A stretch of DNA of 15,038 nucleotides from JBDTVS01 sp040007095 (GTDB lineage: Bacteria > Acidobacteriota > Vicinamibacteria > Vicinamibacterales > CAVVIG01). A model generated the notes under the pieces. That model made no database searches and was not told the DNA's origin. It saw only the letters and a program-made list of their open reading frames with translations. The DNA lies in assembly GCA_040007095.1 (NCBI GenBank), contig JBDTVS010000129.1, positions 1-15,038 of the forward strand, read 5' to 3'. Below are positions 6,976 through 13,635 of the stretch, one piece after another. The translations under genes and the position numbers were made by a program. Position 1 is the stretch's first letter. Each line of letters opens with the position of its first letter.

Positions 6976-6981
6976 ATTATG
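6976..6981 (-). promoter_or_regulatory. -10-like box immediately upstream of the acyl-ligase GTG
   Basis: Reading leftward, CATAAT (5/6 match to TATAAT) is followed by six nucleotides and the GTG start. Transcription would then begin at or next to the start codon, giving a leaderless mRNA, which fits the lack of a Shine-Dalgarno. No convincing -35 box is visible. Confidence 0.35.
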
Positions 6982-7017
6982 ATGGAAACCGCGTCGGCAT
7001 AGTAAGCTACGCAGTCC

Positions 7018-7938
7018 ATGCGCATTTTCTTAACCGGTGCGACCGGTCACGTTGGCGGCGCCGTGCTCGAAGCACTGCTTCGCGGCGGTCACACCATCAC
7101 AGCGCTCGTGCGCGACTCCGAAAAGGCCGAGCGCGTCGCCGCGCGCGGCGCGCATCCGGTGATCGGCAATCTGGGCGACGTCGAATCGTTTCGCGGCGCC
7201 GCGGAAGCGCAGGACGGGTACGTCCACACGGCCCTCGAGTCGTTGTCCGGGCGCGGGCCGACCATCGAGAAGCTGGCGCTCGACACGATCCTCGCCGCGG
7301 CGAAGCGCCCGCGTACCGCCGGCGCGAGCGCCGACAAGCGGTTTGTGATCTTCACGTCGGGGATGTGGGTCCTCGGCAAGGCCCCGGATCCGATTGCGGA
7401 AGACGCGCCGACCAATCCGATCGCCATGGCCGCCCATCGTCCGGCACACGAACGAATCGTGATCGAGGCGGCGACCGACACGCTGCGAACAATGGTCGTG
7501 AGGCCCGGAGCCGTCTATGGCGGTGGCAGCGGAATGGTCGGGGATATCTTCAAGTCGGCGACCAATGGCCTGGTCCGCGTCGTTGGCGACGGCAGCAATC
7601 GCTGGCCGCTCGTCTACGAACGCGACCTGGCGGACCTCTACGCGAGGCTGGTGGTGAACCAGGACGCCTCAGGGATCTATCACGCCAACGACGAAGGCGA
7701 CGAGCGCGTCAACGATATCGTGTCGGCGATTTCGCCGTACTTGCCGGTGCGACCCGACGTGCGGCACGTGCCGATCGAGGAGGCGCGGACCAAGATGGGC
7801 CCGTACGCCGACGCGCTGGCCCTCGATCAGGTCGTCAGAAGTCCGCGCGCGAGGGCGCTCGGGTGGGCGCCGACGCTGCATTCCGTCTCCGGTAATGCCG
7901 CCCGACTGCTCGCGGAGTGGCGCGCGTCGCGCGACTAG
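7018..7938 (+). CDS. NAD(P)-binding epimerase/dehydratase-like protein (atypical SDR)
   Basis: This is a 306-residue cytoplasmic protein of the extended or atypical SDR superfamily; substrate unknown. The Rossmann motif GATGHVGG (7-14) is at the very N-terminus, followed by an NADP-type basic residue after strand 2 (ALVRDSEKAERV). A strand-5-like FVIFTSGMWVLG (109-120) carries the conserved Ser region, and VVRPGAVYGGG (160-170) is the usual epimerase 'RPG.VYGPG' signature. The canonical YxxxK pair is not present: the equivalent place reads HRPAHER (140-146), so normal SDR chemistry is doubtful. The ATG at 7018 abuts the glycine motif as expected. It is divergent from the acyl-ligase fusion with 48 bp between start codons, and convergent with the TPR lipoprotein. 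Confidence 0.88.
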   Translation: MRIFLTGATGHVGGAVLEALLRGGHTITALVRDSEKAERVAARGAHPVIGNLGDVESFRGAAEAQDGYVHTALESLSGRGPTIEKLALDTILAAAKRPRTAGASADKRFVIFTSGMWVLGKAPDPIAEDAPTNPIAMAAHRPAHERIVIEAATDTLRTMVVRPGAVYGGGSGMVGDIFKSATNGLVRVVGDGSNRWPLVYERDLADLYARLVVNQDASGIYHANDEGDERVNDIVSAISPYLPVRPDVRHVPIEEARTKMGPYADALALDQVVRSPRARALGWAPTLHSVSGNAARLLAEWRASRD

Positions 7939-7957
7939 TCCCCGCCACCAGGTCGTC

Positions 7958-7974
7958 GACACTTTCTGGGTGTC
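7958..7974. terminator. Short hairpin between convergent genes
   Basis: GACAC (7958-7962) and GTGTC (7970-7974) form a 5-bp stem with a 7-nt loop in the 35-bp gap between two converging stop codons. There is no T tract. The position suits a bidirectional terminator but the stem is weak. Confidence 0.2.
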
Positions 7975-9653
7975 TACAAGTCCTCGATCGTGAGCGTGGT
8001 GTCCGCATCTTTCCAGGCTTCGTCGAAGGCGCGTTTCACCCACTTGGCATCCTCGCTCCGGCCTTGCGTGACCACGCTCTGGTACAGCCCGAACAGCGAG
8101 CGGGCGTTCCGAGGATGCCGTGCGAGATCTTCGCGAAACACGCGCTCGGCCGCGGGGGCCATTCCGCTGAGGAGCAGCGCGGCGCCGAGCGACTCGCGCA
8201 CCGGGTAGAAGAAGACCGGCGGCTCGTCGTATGGCACCTTGTCGGCCGCGGCGACCGCTGCGGTCCACAGTCGGATGGCGTCGGCGGGCGATTTGCGCGC
8301 CCACGCGATTCGGGCGTCGAGTACCGTGGTGGCGAGCGCGAGTATCTGTGTCGCGCTCTCGAGACCGGTCCCGCCGAAGAGCGCCGCTTCCGGGATTTTC
8401 GCGGCTGAGTCGAGCAGGGCCGCGCGCGCCGTCGCCGCGTCGCTGGTCTTGCCGGTGCGAGCCAGCGCGACGCCGCGGGCGAAGTGCCACCATGACACCT
8501 CCACCGGATGATCCGCCGGCGGCTGCGCCAGCGCGAGAATCTCGTCGTGGCGGCCGAAGCGCAGCAGCACGGCGGTCTTCATCGTGATCAGCGACTCGAC
8601 CATCGGCATCATGCCCGTGTGCGGCGCCAACCTCTCGGCCACCTCGGCCGCGGCCCGCCGCGCTCCAGCCAGTCGTCCCCGCATCATCTCCGAATCCGCG
8701 AGGAAGTGCAGGTTGTGGCTGAAATACGCGAGCCCGTAAAACCCATCTGACGGCGCGATCTTGAAGTACTCGCGGTCGGCGTTTGCGCCGGCCTCGTTGG
8801 CGCGAGCGGCGGCCGCCTGGTCGCCGGTGCGCGCGTAGATGTGCGCGGGCATGTGCGACAGATGACCCGCTGCCGGCGCCAGAGTCTCGAGCCTCACGGC
8901 GCTCGGCAAGGCGCGGGCCGGCGCGGACGAGGCCTCGATCGTGTGGATGTAGTAGTGGTTGGCGCCAAGGTGATTCGGATCGCGCGCCAGCACCGACTCG
9001 AGCACGGCGACGATCTCTTCGGTGCGCGCCGCCGGTTTCCCGTCGAGCGACCAGAGTTTCCAGGCGTCCAGGTTCATGAGGCTCTCGGCGTAGAGCGTAG
9101 CGGCGTCGAGGTCGTCGGGGTAGCGGCGCGACAGATCGCGCATGGCGTCTGCGTAGTTGCGCGCCAGCGCCGCCCGGTCCGGCTTCGCGTCCGTGGGGAA
9201 CCTGATGGCCATCGCGTCGATATACGCGCGCTCGGCTTCGGATCCGGATTTGGACAACCTCAGTGCTTCGGCGATGGCGGAGTTCGCCTGCTTCGCCCGT
9301 TCATCATCCACGTCGAGGTTGTAGTTGGGGCCCAATGCCCACGCAATGCCCCAGTGCGGCATGGCCGCCTTCGGATCGAGCTCGGCCGCGCGCGTAAACG
9401 AGCGGACCGCTTCCTCGTGGTTGAACCCGAACACCAAATCGAAGCCCTGGTCTAAATAGCGCTGGGCGTCCGCGCTCGTCGTCGACATGGCATGGTGGTG
9501 ATTGCCCATCCCGGGGATGAGTGCGGCCGTTTGATGCTGGGGTGCCCCTGGCGCCGCCGGTGCCGCGGCGGCCTTTTCGGGCGTGGGCGCGCCGCACGCA
9601 GCGAGAGTCATCGCTGCCACGAGGGTGGCAAGGGAGGCAAGAGTCGTGAGCAT
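7974..9653 (-). CDS. TPR-containing lipoprotein with conserved His clusters
   Basis: This is a 559-residue exported lipoprotein of unknown biochemical role. A hydrophobic signal peptide (1-19) ends in a lipobox with TLAAC, making C20 the lipidated cysteine, followed by an Ala/Pro linker. The mature part starts with GMGNHHHAMSTTSADAQRYL (48-67) and then a run of TPR-like helices from about 62, for example NHEEAVRSFTRAAELDPKAA (78-97). Later segments HYYIHTIEASS (233-243), AGHLSHMPAHIYARTGD (262-278) and FSHNLHFL (311-318) are unusually His-rich for a TPR scaffold, so metal or haem contact is possible. Similar long TPR proteins with this N-terminal HH motif are, from memory, common in Acidobacteriota and Proteobacteria. 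The ATG is preceded by a TATAAC box 8 nt upstream and by no Shine-Dalgarno. Confidence 0.88.
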   Translation of the reverse strand: MLTTLASLATLVAAMTLAACGAPTPEKAAAAPAAPGAPQHQTAALIPGMGNHHHAMSTTSADAQRYLDQGFDLVFGFNHEEAVRSFTRAAELDPKAAMPHWGIAWALGPNYNLDVDDERAKQANSAIAEALRLSKSGSEAERAYIDAMAIRFPTDAKPDRAALARNYADAMRDLSRRYPDDLDAATLYAESLMNLDAWKLWSLDGKPAARTEEIVAVLESVLARDPNHLGANHYYIHTIEASSAPARALPSAVRLETLAPAAGHLSHMPAHIYARTGDQAAAARANEAGANADREYFKIAPSDGFYGLAYFSHNLHFLADSEMMRGRLAGARRAAAEVAERLAPHTGMMPMVESLITMKTAVLLRFGRHDEILALAQPPADHPVEVSWWHFARGVALARTGKTSDAATARAALLDSAAKIPEAALFGGTGLESATQILALATTVLDARIAWARKSPADAIRLWTAAVAAADKVPYDEPPVFFYPVRESLGAALLLSGMAPAAERVFREDLARHPRNARSLFGLYQSVVTQGRSEDAKWVKRAFDEAWKDADTTLTIEDL

Positions 9654-9661
9654 CGTCGGAT

Positions 9662-9684
9662 GTTATACCCGAGGTTTCGTCGGG
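9662..9684 (-). promoter_or_regulatory. Candidate promoter and operator of the TPR lipoprotein
   Basis: Reading leftward, TATAAC (9667-9662) lies 8 nt before the ATG. The 17 nt immediately upstream (9684-9668) are an inverted repeat, CCCGA-N7-TCGGG, exactly filling the -35/-10 spacer, a classic repressor position. The -35 hexamer itself (TTCGTG) is poor. Confidence 0.3.
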
Positions 9685-9771
9685 CACGAATGATCGGGCG
9701 GCTGAATTGCGCTCACGATCAGCGGCGGGGGCGCGGAGACCTCTACGCAATGACCGCCGGGCGTCCTCAGG

Positions 9772-10002
9772 TCAGTCGCCGAACTGCTCCAGGTCGCCGG
9801 CGTCGGCGCCAGGCAGAAGATCGAAGAAGGCATCAAGGCTGCGATCGAGCGCGCGTCGGAGCTGGGGAATCGTGCCGTCGATGGTGTGCAGCGTCAGCCC
9901 GGTAGTCGAGCCATCCGCGAGCGCGATCTTGGCGTCCTCGAGACCGCTGACCGACCCTTCCGCGATCAATCGAACGCCGTAGACGAGGGTGTATCGGGAC
10001 AT
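9772..10002 (-). CDS. Small protein of unknown function
   Basis: This is a 76-residue frame between the lipoprotein and the CCA enzyme on the same strand. I do not recognise the family. The N-terminal half looks like alternating beta-strands (MSRYTLVYGVRLIAEGSV, then GLTLHTIDG) and the C-terminal half is an amphipathic helix with an acidic end (ALDRSLDAFFDLLPGADAGD). There are no Cys residues and no signal peptide. The start ATG is supported by a TACAAT -10-like box exactly 6 nt upstream and by an inverted repeat around it, but there is no Shine-Dalgarno. A chance frame in GC-rich DNA remains possible. Confidence 0.5.
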   Translation of the reverse strand: MSRYTLVYGVRLIAEGSVSGLEDAKIALADGSTTGLTLHTIDGTIPQLRRALDRSLDAFFDLLPGADAGDLEQFGD

Positions 10003-10034
10003 GAGGACATTGTACGCGCATGGTGCGCGTCCTC
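10003..10034 (-). promoter_or_regulatory. -10-like box within a dyad upstream of the small gene
   Basis: Reading leftward, TACAAT (10014-10009) ends 6 nt before the ATG, predicting a leaderless transcript. It is embedded in symmetry: GAGGAC (10003-10008) mirrors GTCCTC (10029-10034), and CGCGCA/TGCGCG (10015-10020 and 10024-10029) form a 6-bp stem with a 3-nt centre. An operator covering the start site is plausible. Confidence 0.35.
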
Positions 10035-10076
10035 AGTGGGTGCTCAGTTGGGTAGCGTCTCAGGTTTCACGGATTA

Positions 10077-10103
10077 ACCACGGAGGTCGCCGAGATCACC
10101 GAG
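10077..10103. repeat. Phased 9-nt tandem repeat, three units
   Basis: Three 9-mers start at 10077 (ACCACGGAG), 10086 (GTCGCCGAG) and 10095 (ATCACCGAG), followed by five A residues. It resembles the CACGGAG/CACAGAG-type dispersed repeats seen in many GC-rich genomes. The stop codon of the CCA enzyme (10096-10098) is inside the third unit, so the repeat supplies the end of that gene. Confidence 0.6.
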
Positions 10104-11475
10104 AAAAATCCTGATGTTCTAGGATGCGTCTGGCGGCTCCGATCGCTTGTTCCAGATCGGTGACCGTCCCGTCCATCTGCTGCTCGTAGACGGTTTTCAG
10201 AATCTCGCCGACGCGTCGCCCCGGTGCCTGGCCAAGCGCAAGAAGATGACGCCCCAGCAGGATCGGCGCCGGCGGACGATGCTCGACGCCAAGCGAGCGG
10301 GCCCGGTCGAGAAACCAGTCCATGGCGGTGCAGTCGAATTGCCCCGGGCTGCGTCCGAGGCAATCAGCCTTCGCGACTCGTGCCAGCAGCTCGAGGTCCA
10401 CTTTGTGGGCGAGCCGCCGGAACGCGCCGTCCCGGACCTGGTCGCGTGCTTTGTACCAGGCGCCTGGCTTGAGGTGTTGGGCCACGAGCCCGGCCACCTG
10501 CTGCCGCACGTCGTAGCCATTCATGGACTGGATGTTCACGCGATCCAGAAACGAATGCGTGGGAGCAACTCCCTGCTCTTCGTGATCGAGCGAGCGAATC
10601 CGGCCGTCAATCACCGTGGTGGTTGCCGGTTTGCCGAAGTCGTGACACACCGCGCCAAGCATCACCGCAATCTGCCTGGGCCGTTCCAGGTCGTCGATCC
10701 GCCCGCGGGCCTGGTCGATCACCTGCAGCGTGTGTACCCAGACGTCCCCTTCCGGATGCCACTCGGGCTCCTGCGGGCAGCCGGCCAGCGCGTCAAGCTC
10801 GGGAAACAACTTCGCGACCACGCCAAGATCCATGGCGAGGGCGAAGCCGATCGATGGATGCGGCGCCAACAGGAGCTTCTCGATTTCACCCCAGATCCGT
10901 TCGGGCGGCAAATCATCGAGCGGGATCGCGCGACAGAGCTGACGCGCCGCTTCGTCGAGCGTGAAGTCGAGACGGGCGGCAAACTGAACCGCGCGCAAGA
11001 CGCGCAGACTGTCGTCGGCGAATCGTTCGGGGTCGACGATCCGCAGCACCCGGCGCTCGATATCGCGGCGGCCGCCGAAAGGGTCTACGTACTCGTCGGT
11101 CAGCGGATCCCAGGCGATCGCGTTCACGGTGAAATCGCGGCGCCGGGCCGCATCGGCGACCGGCATCGAAGGATCGCCGGCCACCTCGAACCCGCGATGG
11201 CCGCGGCCGGACTTCGACTCCCGTCGCGGCAGCGAGATGTCGATCTCGCCGAGCTTGAACACCTGGAAGCTCTCACCGACGCTTTCGACGCGGCCAAAGC
11301 CTTCGAGCAGACGCCGGAGATCCGGCGCGTCGAGTCCGTAGACTTCGAGATCGACATCCTTCGATTCGCGCCGCATCAGCCGATCGCGCACCCAGCCGCC
11401 GACAATCAGGGCCCGGCCGCTGGACCGTTGGACGGCGTCCGCGATCGCGGTCGCTCGTTCGAGGCTGCTGTTCAT
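10096..11475 (-). CDS. cca: tRNA CCA-adding nucleotidyltransferase / poly(A) polymerase family, HD domain
   Basis: This class II nucleotidyltransferase adds or repairs the 3' CCA of tRNA, or one of its parts, or adds A tails; sequence alone does not separate these. The 459-residue product has the flexible-loop glycine motif IVGGWVRD (24-31), the catalytic pair DVDLEV (40-45), RRRDFTVNAI (111-120), DPFGGRRDIE (131-140) and the neck motif RVLRAVQFAARLDF (158-171). An HD phosphohydrolase region follows, with H248 (WVHTL) and CHDFGK (277-282), as in E. coli-type bifunctional enzymes that remove a 2',3'-cyclic phosphate. The ATG start puts the glycine motif at the usual distance from the N-terminus. 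The Shine-Dalgarno is weak. The final codons run into a 9-nt repeat. Confidence 0.92.
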   Translation of the reverse strand: MNSSLERATAIADAVQRSSGRALIVGGWVRDRLMRRESKDVDLEVYGLDAPDLRRLLEGFGRVESVGESFQVFKLGEIDISLPRRESKSGRGHRGFEVAGDPSMPVADAARRRDFTVNAIAWDPLTDEYVDPFGGRRDIERRVLRIVDPERFADDSLRVLRAVQFAARLDFTLDEAARQLCRAIPLDDLPPERIWGEIEKLLLAPHPSIGFALAMDLGVVAKLFPELDALAGCPQEPEWHPEGDVWVHTLQVIDQARGRIDDLERPRQIAVMLGAVCHDFGKPATTTVIDGRIRSLDHEEQGVAPTHSFLDRVNIQSMNGYDVRQQVAGLVAQHLKPGAWYKARDQVRDGAFRRLAHKVDLELLARVAKADCLGRSPGQFDCTAMDWFLDRARSLGVEHRPPAPILLGRHLLALGQAPGRRVGEILKTVYEQQMDGTVTDLEQAIGAARRILEHQDFSR

Positions 11476-11625
11476 CGGGCGATGGTCATCCGGTCACTGG
11501 CCATGATTGGGTCTGCGGAGGTGATTCACGGAGGGATACTGGCACGCCGGGCTCTCTGACGACCCGCCGGTAGTGCAGCGCGTTCGCGGCTCGGAACAAG
11601 TCCGCCTGACCAGCGCGCCCTGGAC

Positions 11626-12435
11626 TCACGTACGAGTGGCCCCGTCGTTCGAGATCGACTGTCGGCCGAATCGCTTGACGAAGCGGTCGCAGAACCCCGG
11701 GGCGATCGCGTTCAGGAGCACCAGACCTCGAGCCTTTCGATAGGGATAAATCTCGGGGGCGGGGCGCAAGATTCCGCGCGCGATCGCCTCGGCCACCTGC
11801 TCTGCGGTCTGGCGAGGCCCTCGCGCGCGGGACGCGAGGCCGCACGTTTCCTGCATCACCACATGGAACTCCGTGTCCGTCGAGACCGGGAACACCACGC
11901 TGACGTGGATATTGGAGCCCGACAGCTCCGCGCGAAGGCATTCAGCCAGACCGACCTGCGCGAACTTCGTCGCCGCGTATGCGCCCATCTGCGGGACGCC
12001 CCGTTTGCCGACGATGGACGAGATGAATATGAGATGTCCGGAATCCTGTTGCCGGAAGACCGGCAGCGCCGCGCGAGCGGCGTAGAAGGTGCCGAGATAG
12101 TTGACATCGAGGAGCCGCCGCATGTGCTGGTCCGCGATGTCGTTCAGCGTTCCTTCGACCCCGAATCCCGCGTTGCAGATCATCACGTCGAGCCGATCGA
12201 AGCGCTCGACGGTCTGGCGAACCAGTCTCAGCATCTCGTCTTCGTGGGTCACGTCGGCGACGACGGCCAATGCGCGGCCGCCGAACGCCTCGATCTCGCG
12301 GACCAGCGCGTTCAGCCGATCGCCGCGGCGTCCCGAAGCGACCACCGCAGCCCCGTCGCGCGCAAGGCGAAGCGCCGTTGCCCGGCCGATTCCCGCCGAC
12401 GCGCCGGTAATGACGACCACTCGTGCTGAAGGCAT
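11626..12435 (-). CDS. Short-chain dehydrogenase/reductase
   Basis: This is a classical SDR of 269 residues, an NAD(P)-dependent oxidoreductase of unknown substrate. The cofactor motif is TGASAGIG (10-17), with GRR after strand 2 favouring NADP. NAG is at 88-90, the catalytic Ser is in FISSIVG (137-143) and the catalytic pair is Y153/K157 in YAATK. The last 35 residues (RKARGLVLLNAIAPGFCDRF) are a hydrophobic C-terminal helix found in membrane-associated SDRs of the DltE/YqjQ-like group. It starts 31 bp after the proline dehydrogenase stop and is probably co-transcribed with it, although a TATCCT box with an upstream TG 9 nt before the ATG could give an internal promoter. The 150 bp beyond its stop hold no convincing gene. 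Confidence 0.9.
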   Translation of the reverse strand: MPSARVVVITGASAGIGRATALRLARDGAAVVASGRRGDRLNALVREIEAFGGRALAVVADVTHEDEMLRLVRQTVERFDRLDVMICNAGFGVEGTLNDIADQHMRRLLDVNYLGTFYAARAALPVFRQQDSGHLIFISSIVGKRGVPQMGAYAATKFAQVGLAECLRAELSGSNIHVSVVFPVSTDTEFHVVMQETCGLASRARGPRQTAEQVAEAIARGILRPAPEIYPYRKARGLVLLNAIAPGFCDRFVKRFGRQSISNDGATRT

Positions 12436-12466
12436 CGTGCACGCAGGATAGCATCAGGCGTTCACT

Positions 12467-13405
12467 CTAGTGGTCCTCGCGAAGGAGGCTTCGAATCACG
12501 AACAACAGATTCGCGGGACGCTCTCCCAGACGCCGCATGAAATACGGGAACCACTGCCGGCCGAAGGGAAGATACACGCGCACGCGGTAGCCGTCGGCGT
12601 GGAGCCGCGACTGCAGATCCCGACGCACGCCGTACAGCATTTGGAACTCGAACCGATCCGGCGTCACGCCCTGTTCCGCTGCCCACCGCCGTGTCCGGTC
12701 GATCATCACCTCGTCGTGCGTGGCGATGGCGGGGTAGTGGCCCGCCGTGATCAATACCCTCATCATCCGCTCGAACGCCGCGTCGACGTCCGCCTTCCGC
12801 TGGTACGCGATTGCCCGAGCTTCGGTGTACGCGCCCTTTACGAGCCGCACGCGGACGCCAAGCGTGTTCAGTTGCTGGAGATCCTGCTCGCTGCGTCGCA
12901 GCGCGGCCTGCAGGACGACGCCGAGCGCCCGATGCCCCTCCCGCCACAGCGTCTCGACGATCTCGAGCGTGGCTTGCGTGTACTGCGAGCTCTCCATGTC
13001 GAGCCGCACGAAGAAGCCGATCGGCTCGGCTCGCTCCAGGATCCGACGGAGATTGTCGGCCGCGCGCGCCCGATCCACGTCGAGGCCAAGCCCCGTCAGC
13101 TTGAGCGAGATGTTGCGATCGATCCCCGCTCGCAGGATGGTGTCGACGATCTCGAAGTAGTCGCGCGTCGCGGCATCGGCCTCGGCCAGATTCGTGACGT
13201 TCTCGCCCAGATGGTCGAGGGTCAGCAGCAGCCCCCGCTGCTGAACGGCGCGGGCCGCGTCGATTGCATCGTCGAGCGTCTCGCCGGCGATGAAGCGGCG
13301 CGCGAAGCTGGTCGGCTTGCGCATGCCGACGCGCGACGCCACCCGCCGCAACGTCACGCTGCGGGCGAGGAGATGGAAGAAGTGCTTCGAGATGCTGGCG
13401 AGCAT
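12467..13405 (-). CDS. Proline dehydrogenase
   Basis: This FAD-dependent enzyme oxidises L-proline to pyrroline-5-carboxylate and passes electrons to the quinone pool. The 312-residue single-domain form matches the monofunctional (PutB/FadM-type) size. Visible barrel motifs are LTLDHLGENV (61-70), ISLKLTGLGLD (99-109), FFVRLDMESS (131-140), RVRLVKGAYTE (185-195), AIATHDE (226-232), RFEFQMLYGVR (251-261), YRVRVYLPFG (273-282) and YFMRRLGERPANLLF (288-302). The Arg pair R291/R292 in the last is the substrate carboxylate clamp. The ATG start has AGGGG with 7-nt spacing. No pyrroline-5-carboxylate dehydrogenase is adjacent; the following gene is an SDR. Confidence 0.95.
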   Translation of the reverse strand: MLASISKHFFHLLARSVTLRRVASRVGMRKPTSFARRFIAGETLDDAIDAARAVQQRGLLLTLDHLGENVTNLAEADAATRDYFEIVDTILRAGIDRNISLKLTGLGLDVDRARAADNLRRILERAEPIGFFVRLDMESSQYTQATLEIVETLWREGHRALGVVLQAALRRSEQDLQQLNTLGVRVRLVKGAYTEARAIAYQRKADVDAAFERMMRVLITAGHYPAIATHDEVMIDRTRRWAAEQGVTPDRFEFQMLYGVRRDLQSRLHADGYRVRVYLPFGRQWFPYFMRRLGERPANLLFVIRSLLREDH

Positions 13406-13464
13406 CTAGTCCCCTGGAAACGTGATTCGGTGCCAACGTCCCGGAGCGCGGCGCCCGGATCGCC

Positions 13465-13539
13465 AGGCGTGACGACCGAGGATATCGGGCATATCTGGGG
13501 GAGGAGCAACGCCGCGAGGCGGGGTGCCCCGCCCGGGAG
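13465..13539 (+). repeat. Conserved structured repeat element, copy A
   Basis: The first 51 nt (13465-13515) match 15037-14987 on the other strand, differing at about 5 positions. A hairpin GATAT-CGGGC-ATATC (13481-13495) is followed by GGGAGGAGCAACGCCGC and then a GC hairpin GGCGGG-GTGC-CCCGCC. GGCGT (13466-13470) can close with ACGCC (13509-13513). The element ends with TGCCCCGCCCGG. It lies between the PlsB-like stop and the proline dehydrogenase start, on the strand opposite to both genes. Confidence 0.7.
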
Positions 13540-13635
13540 CTTCATGACGAAGCGCGTTTCCAGCGGACTGGTGTCCCGAACCAAAGATTTGCCGAGACGG
13601 CATGTTGGCCTGACCAACAGCGACGCGAAGAAACG

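Noticed and set aside
10147..11559. Long + strand frame (470 codons) opposite the CCA enzyme
   Set aside because: Antisense shadow: the minus-strand product carries all nucleotidyltransferase and HD motifs, while the plus-strand translation shows no domain.
11486..11625. Continuation of an open frame past the SDR stop, suggesting a frameshifted longer SDR or a separate small gene
   Set aside because: The SDR ends at a normal family length, and the extra frame lacks a start, ribosome site or known domain. I regard the 150-bp stretch as non-coding.
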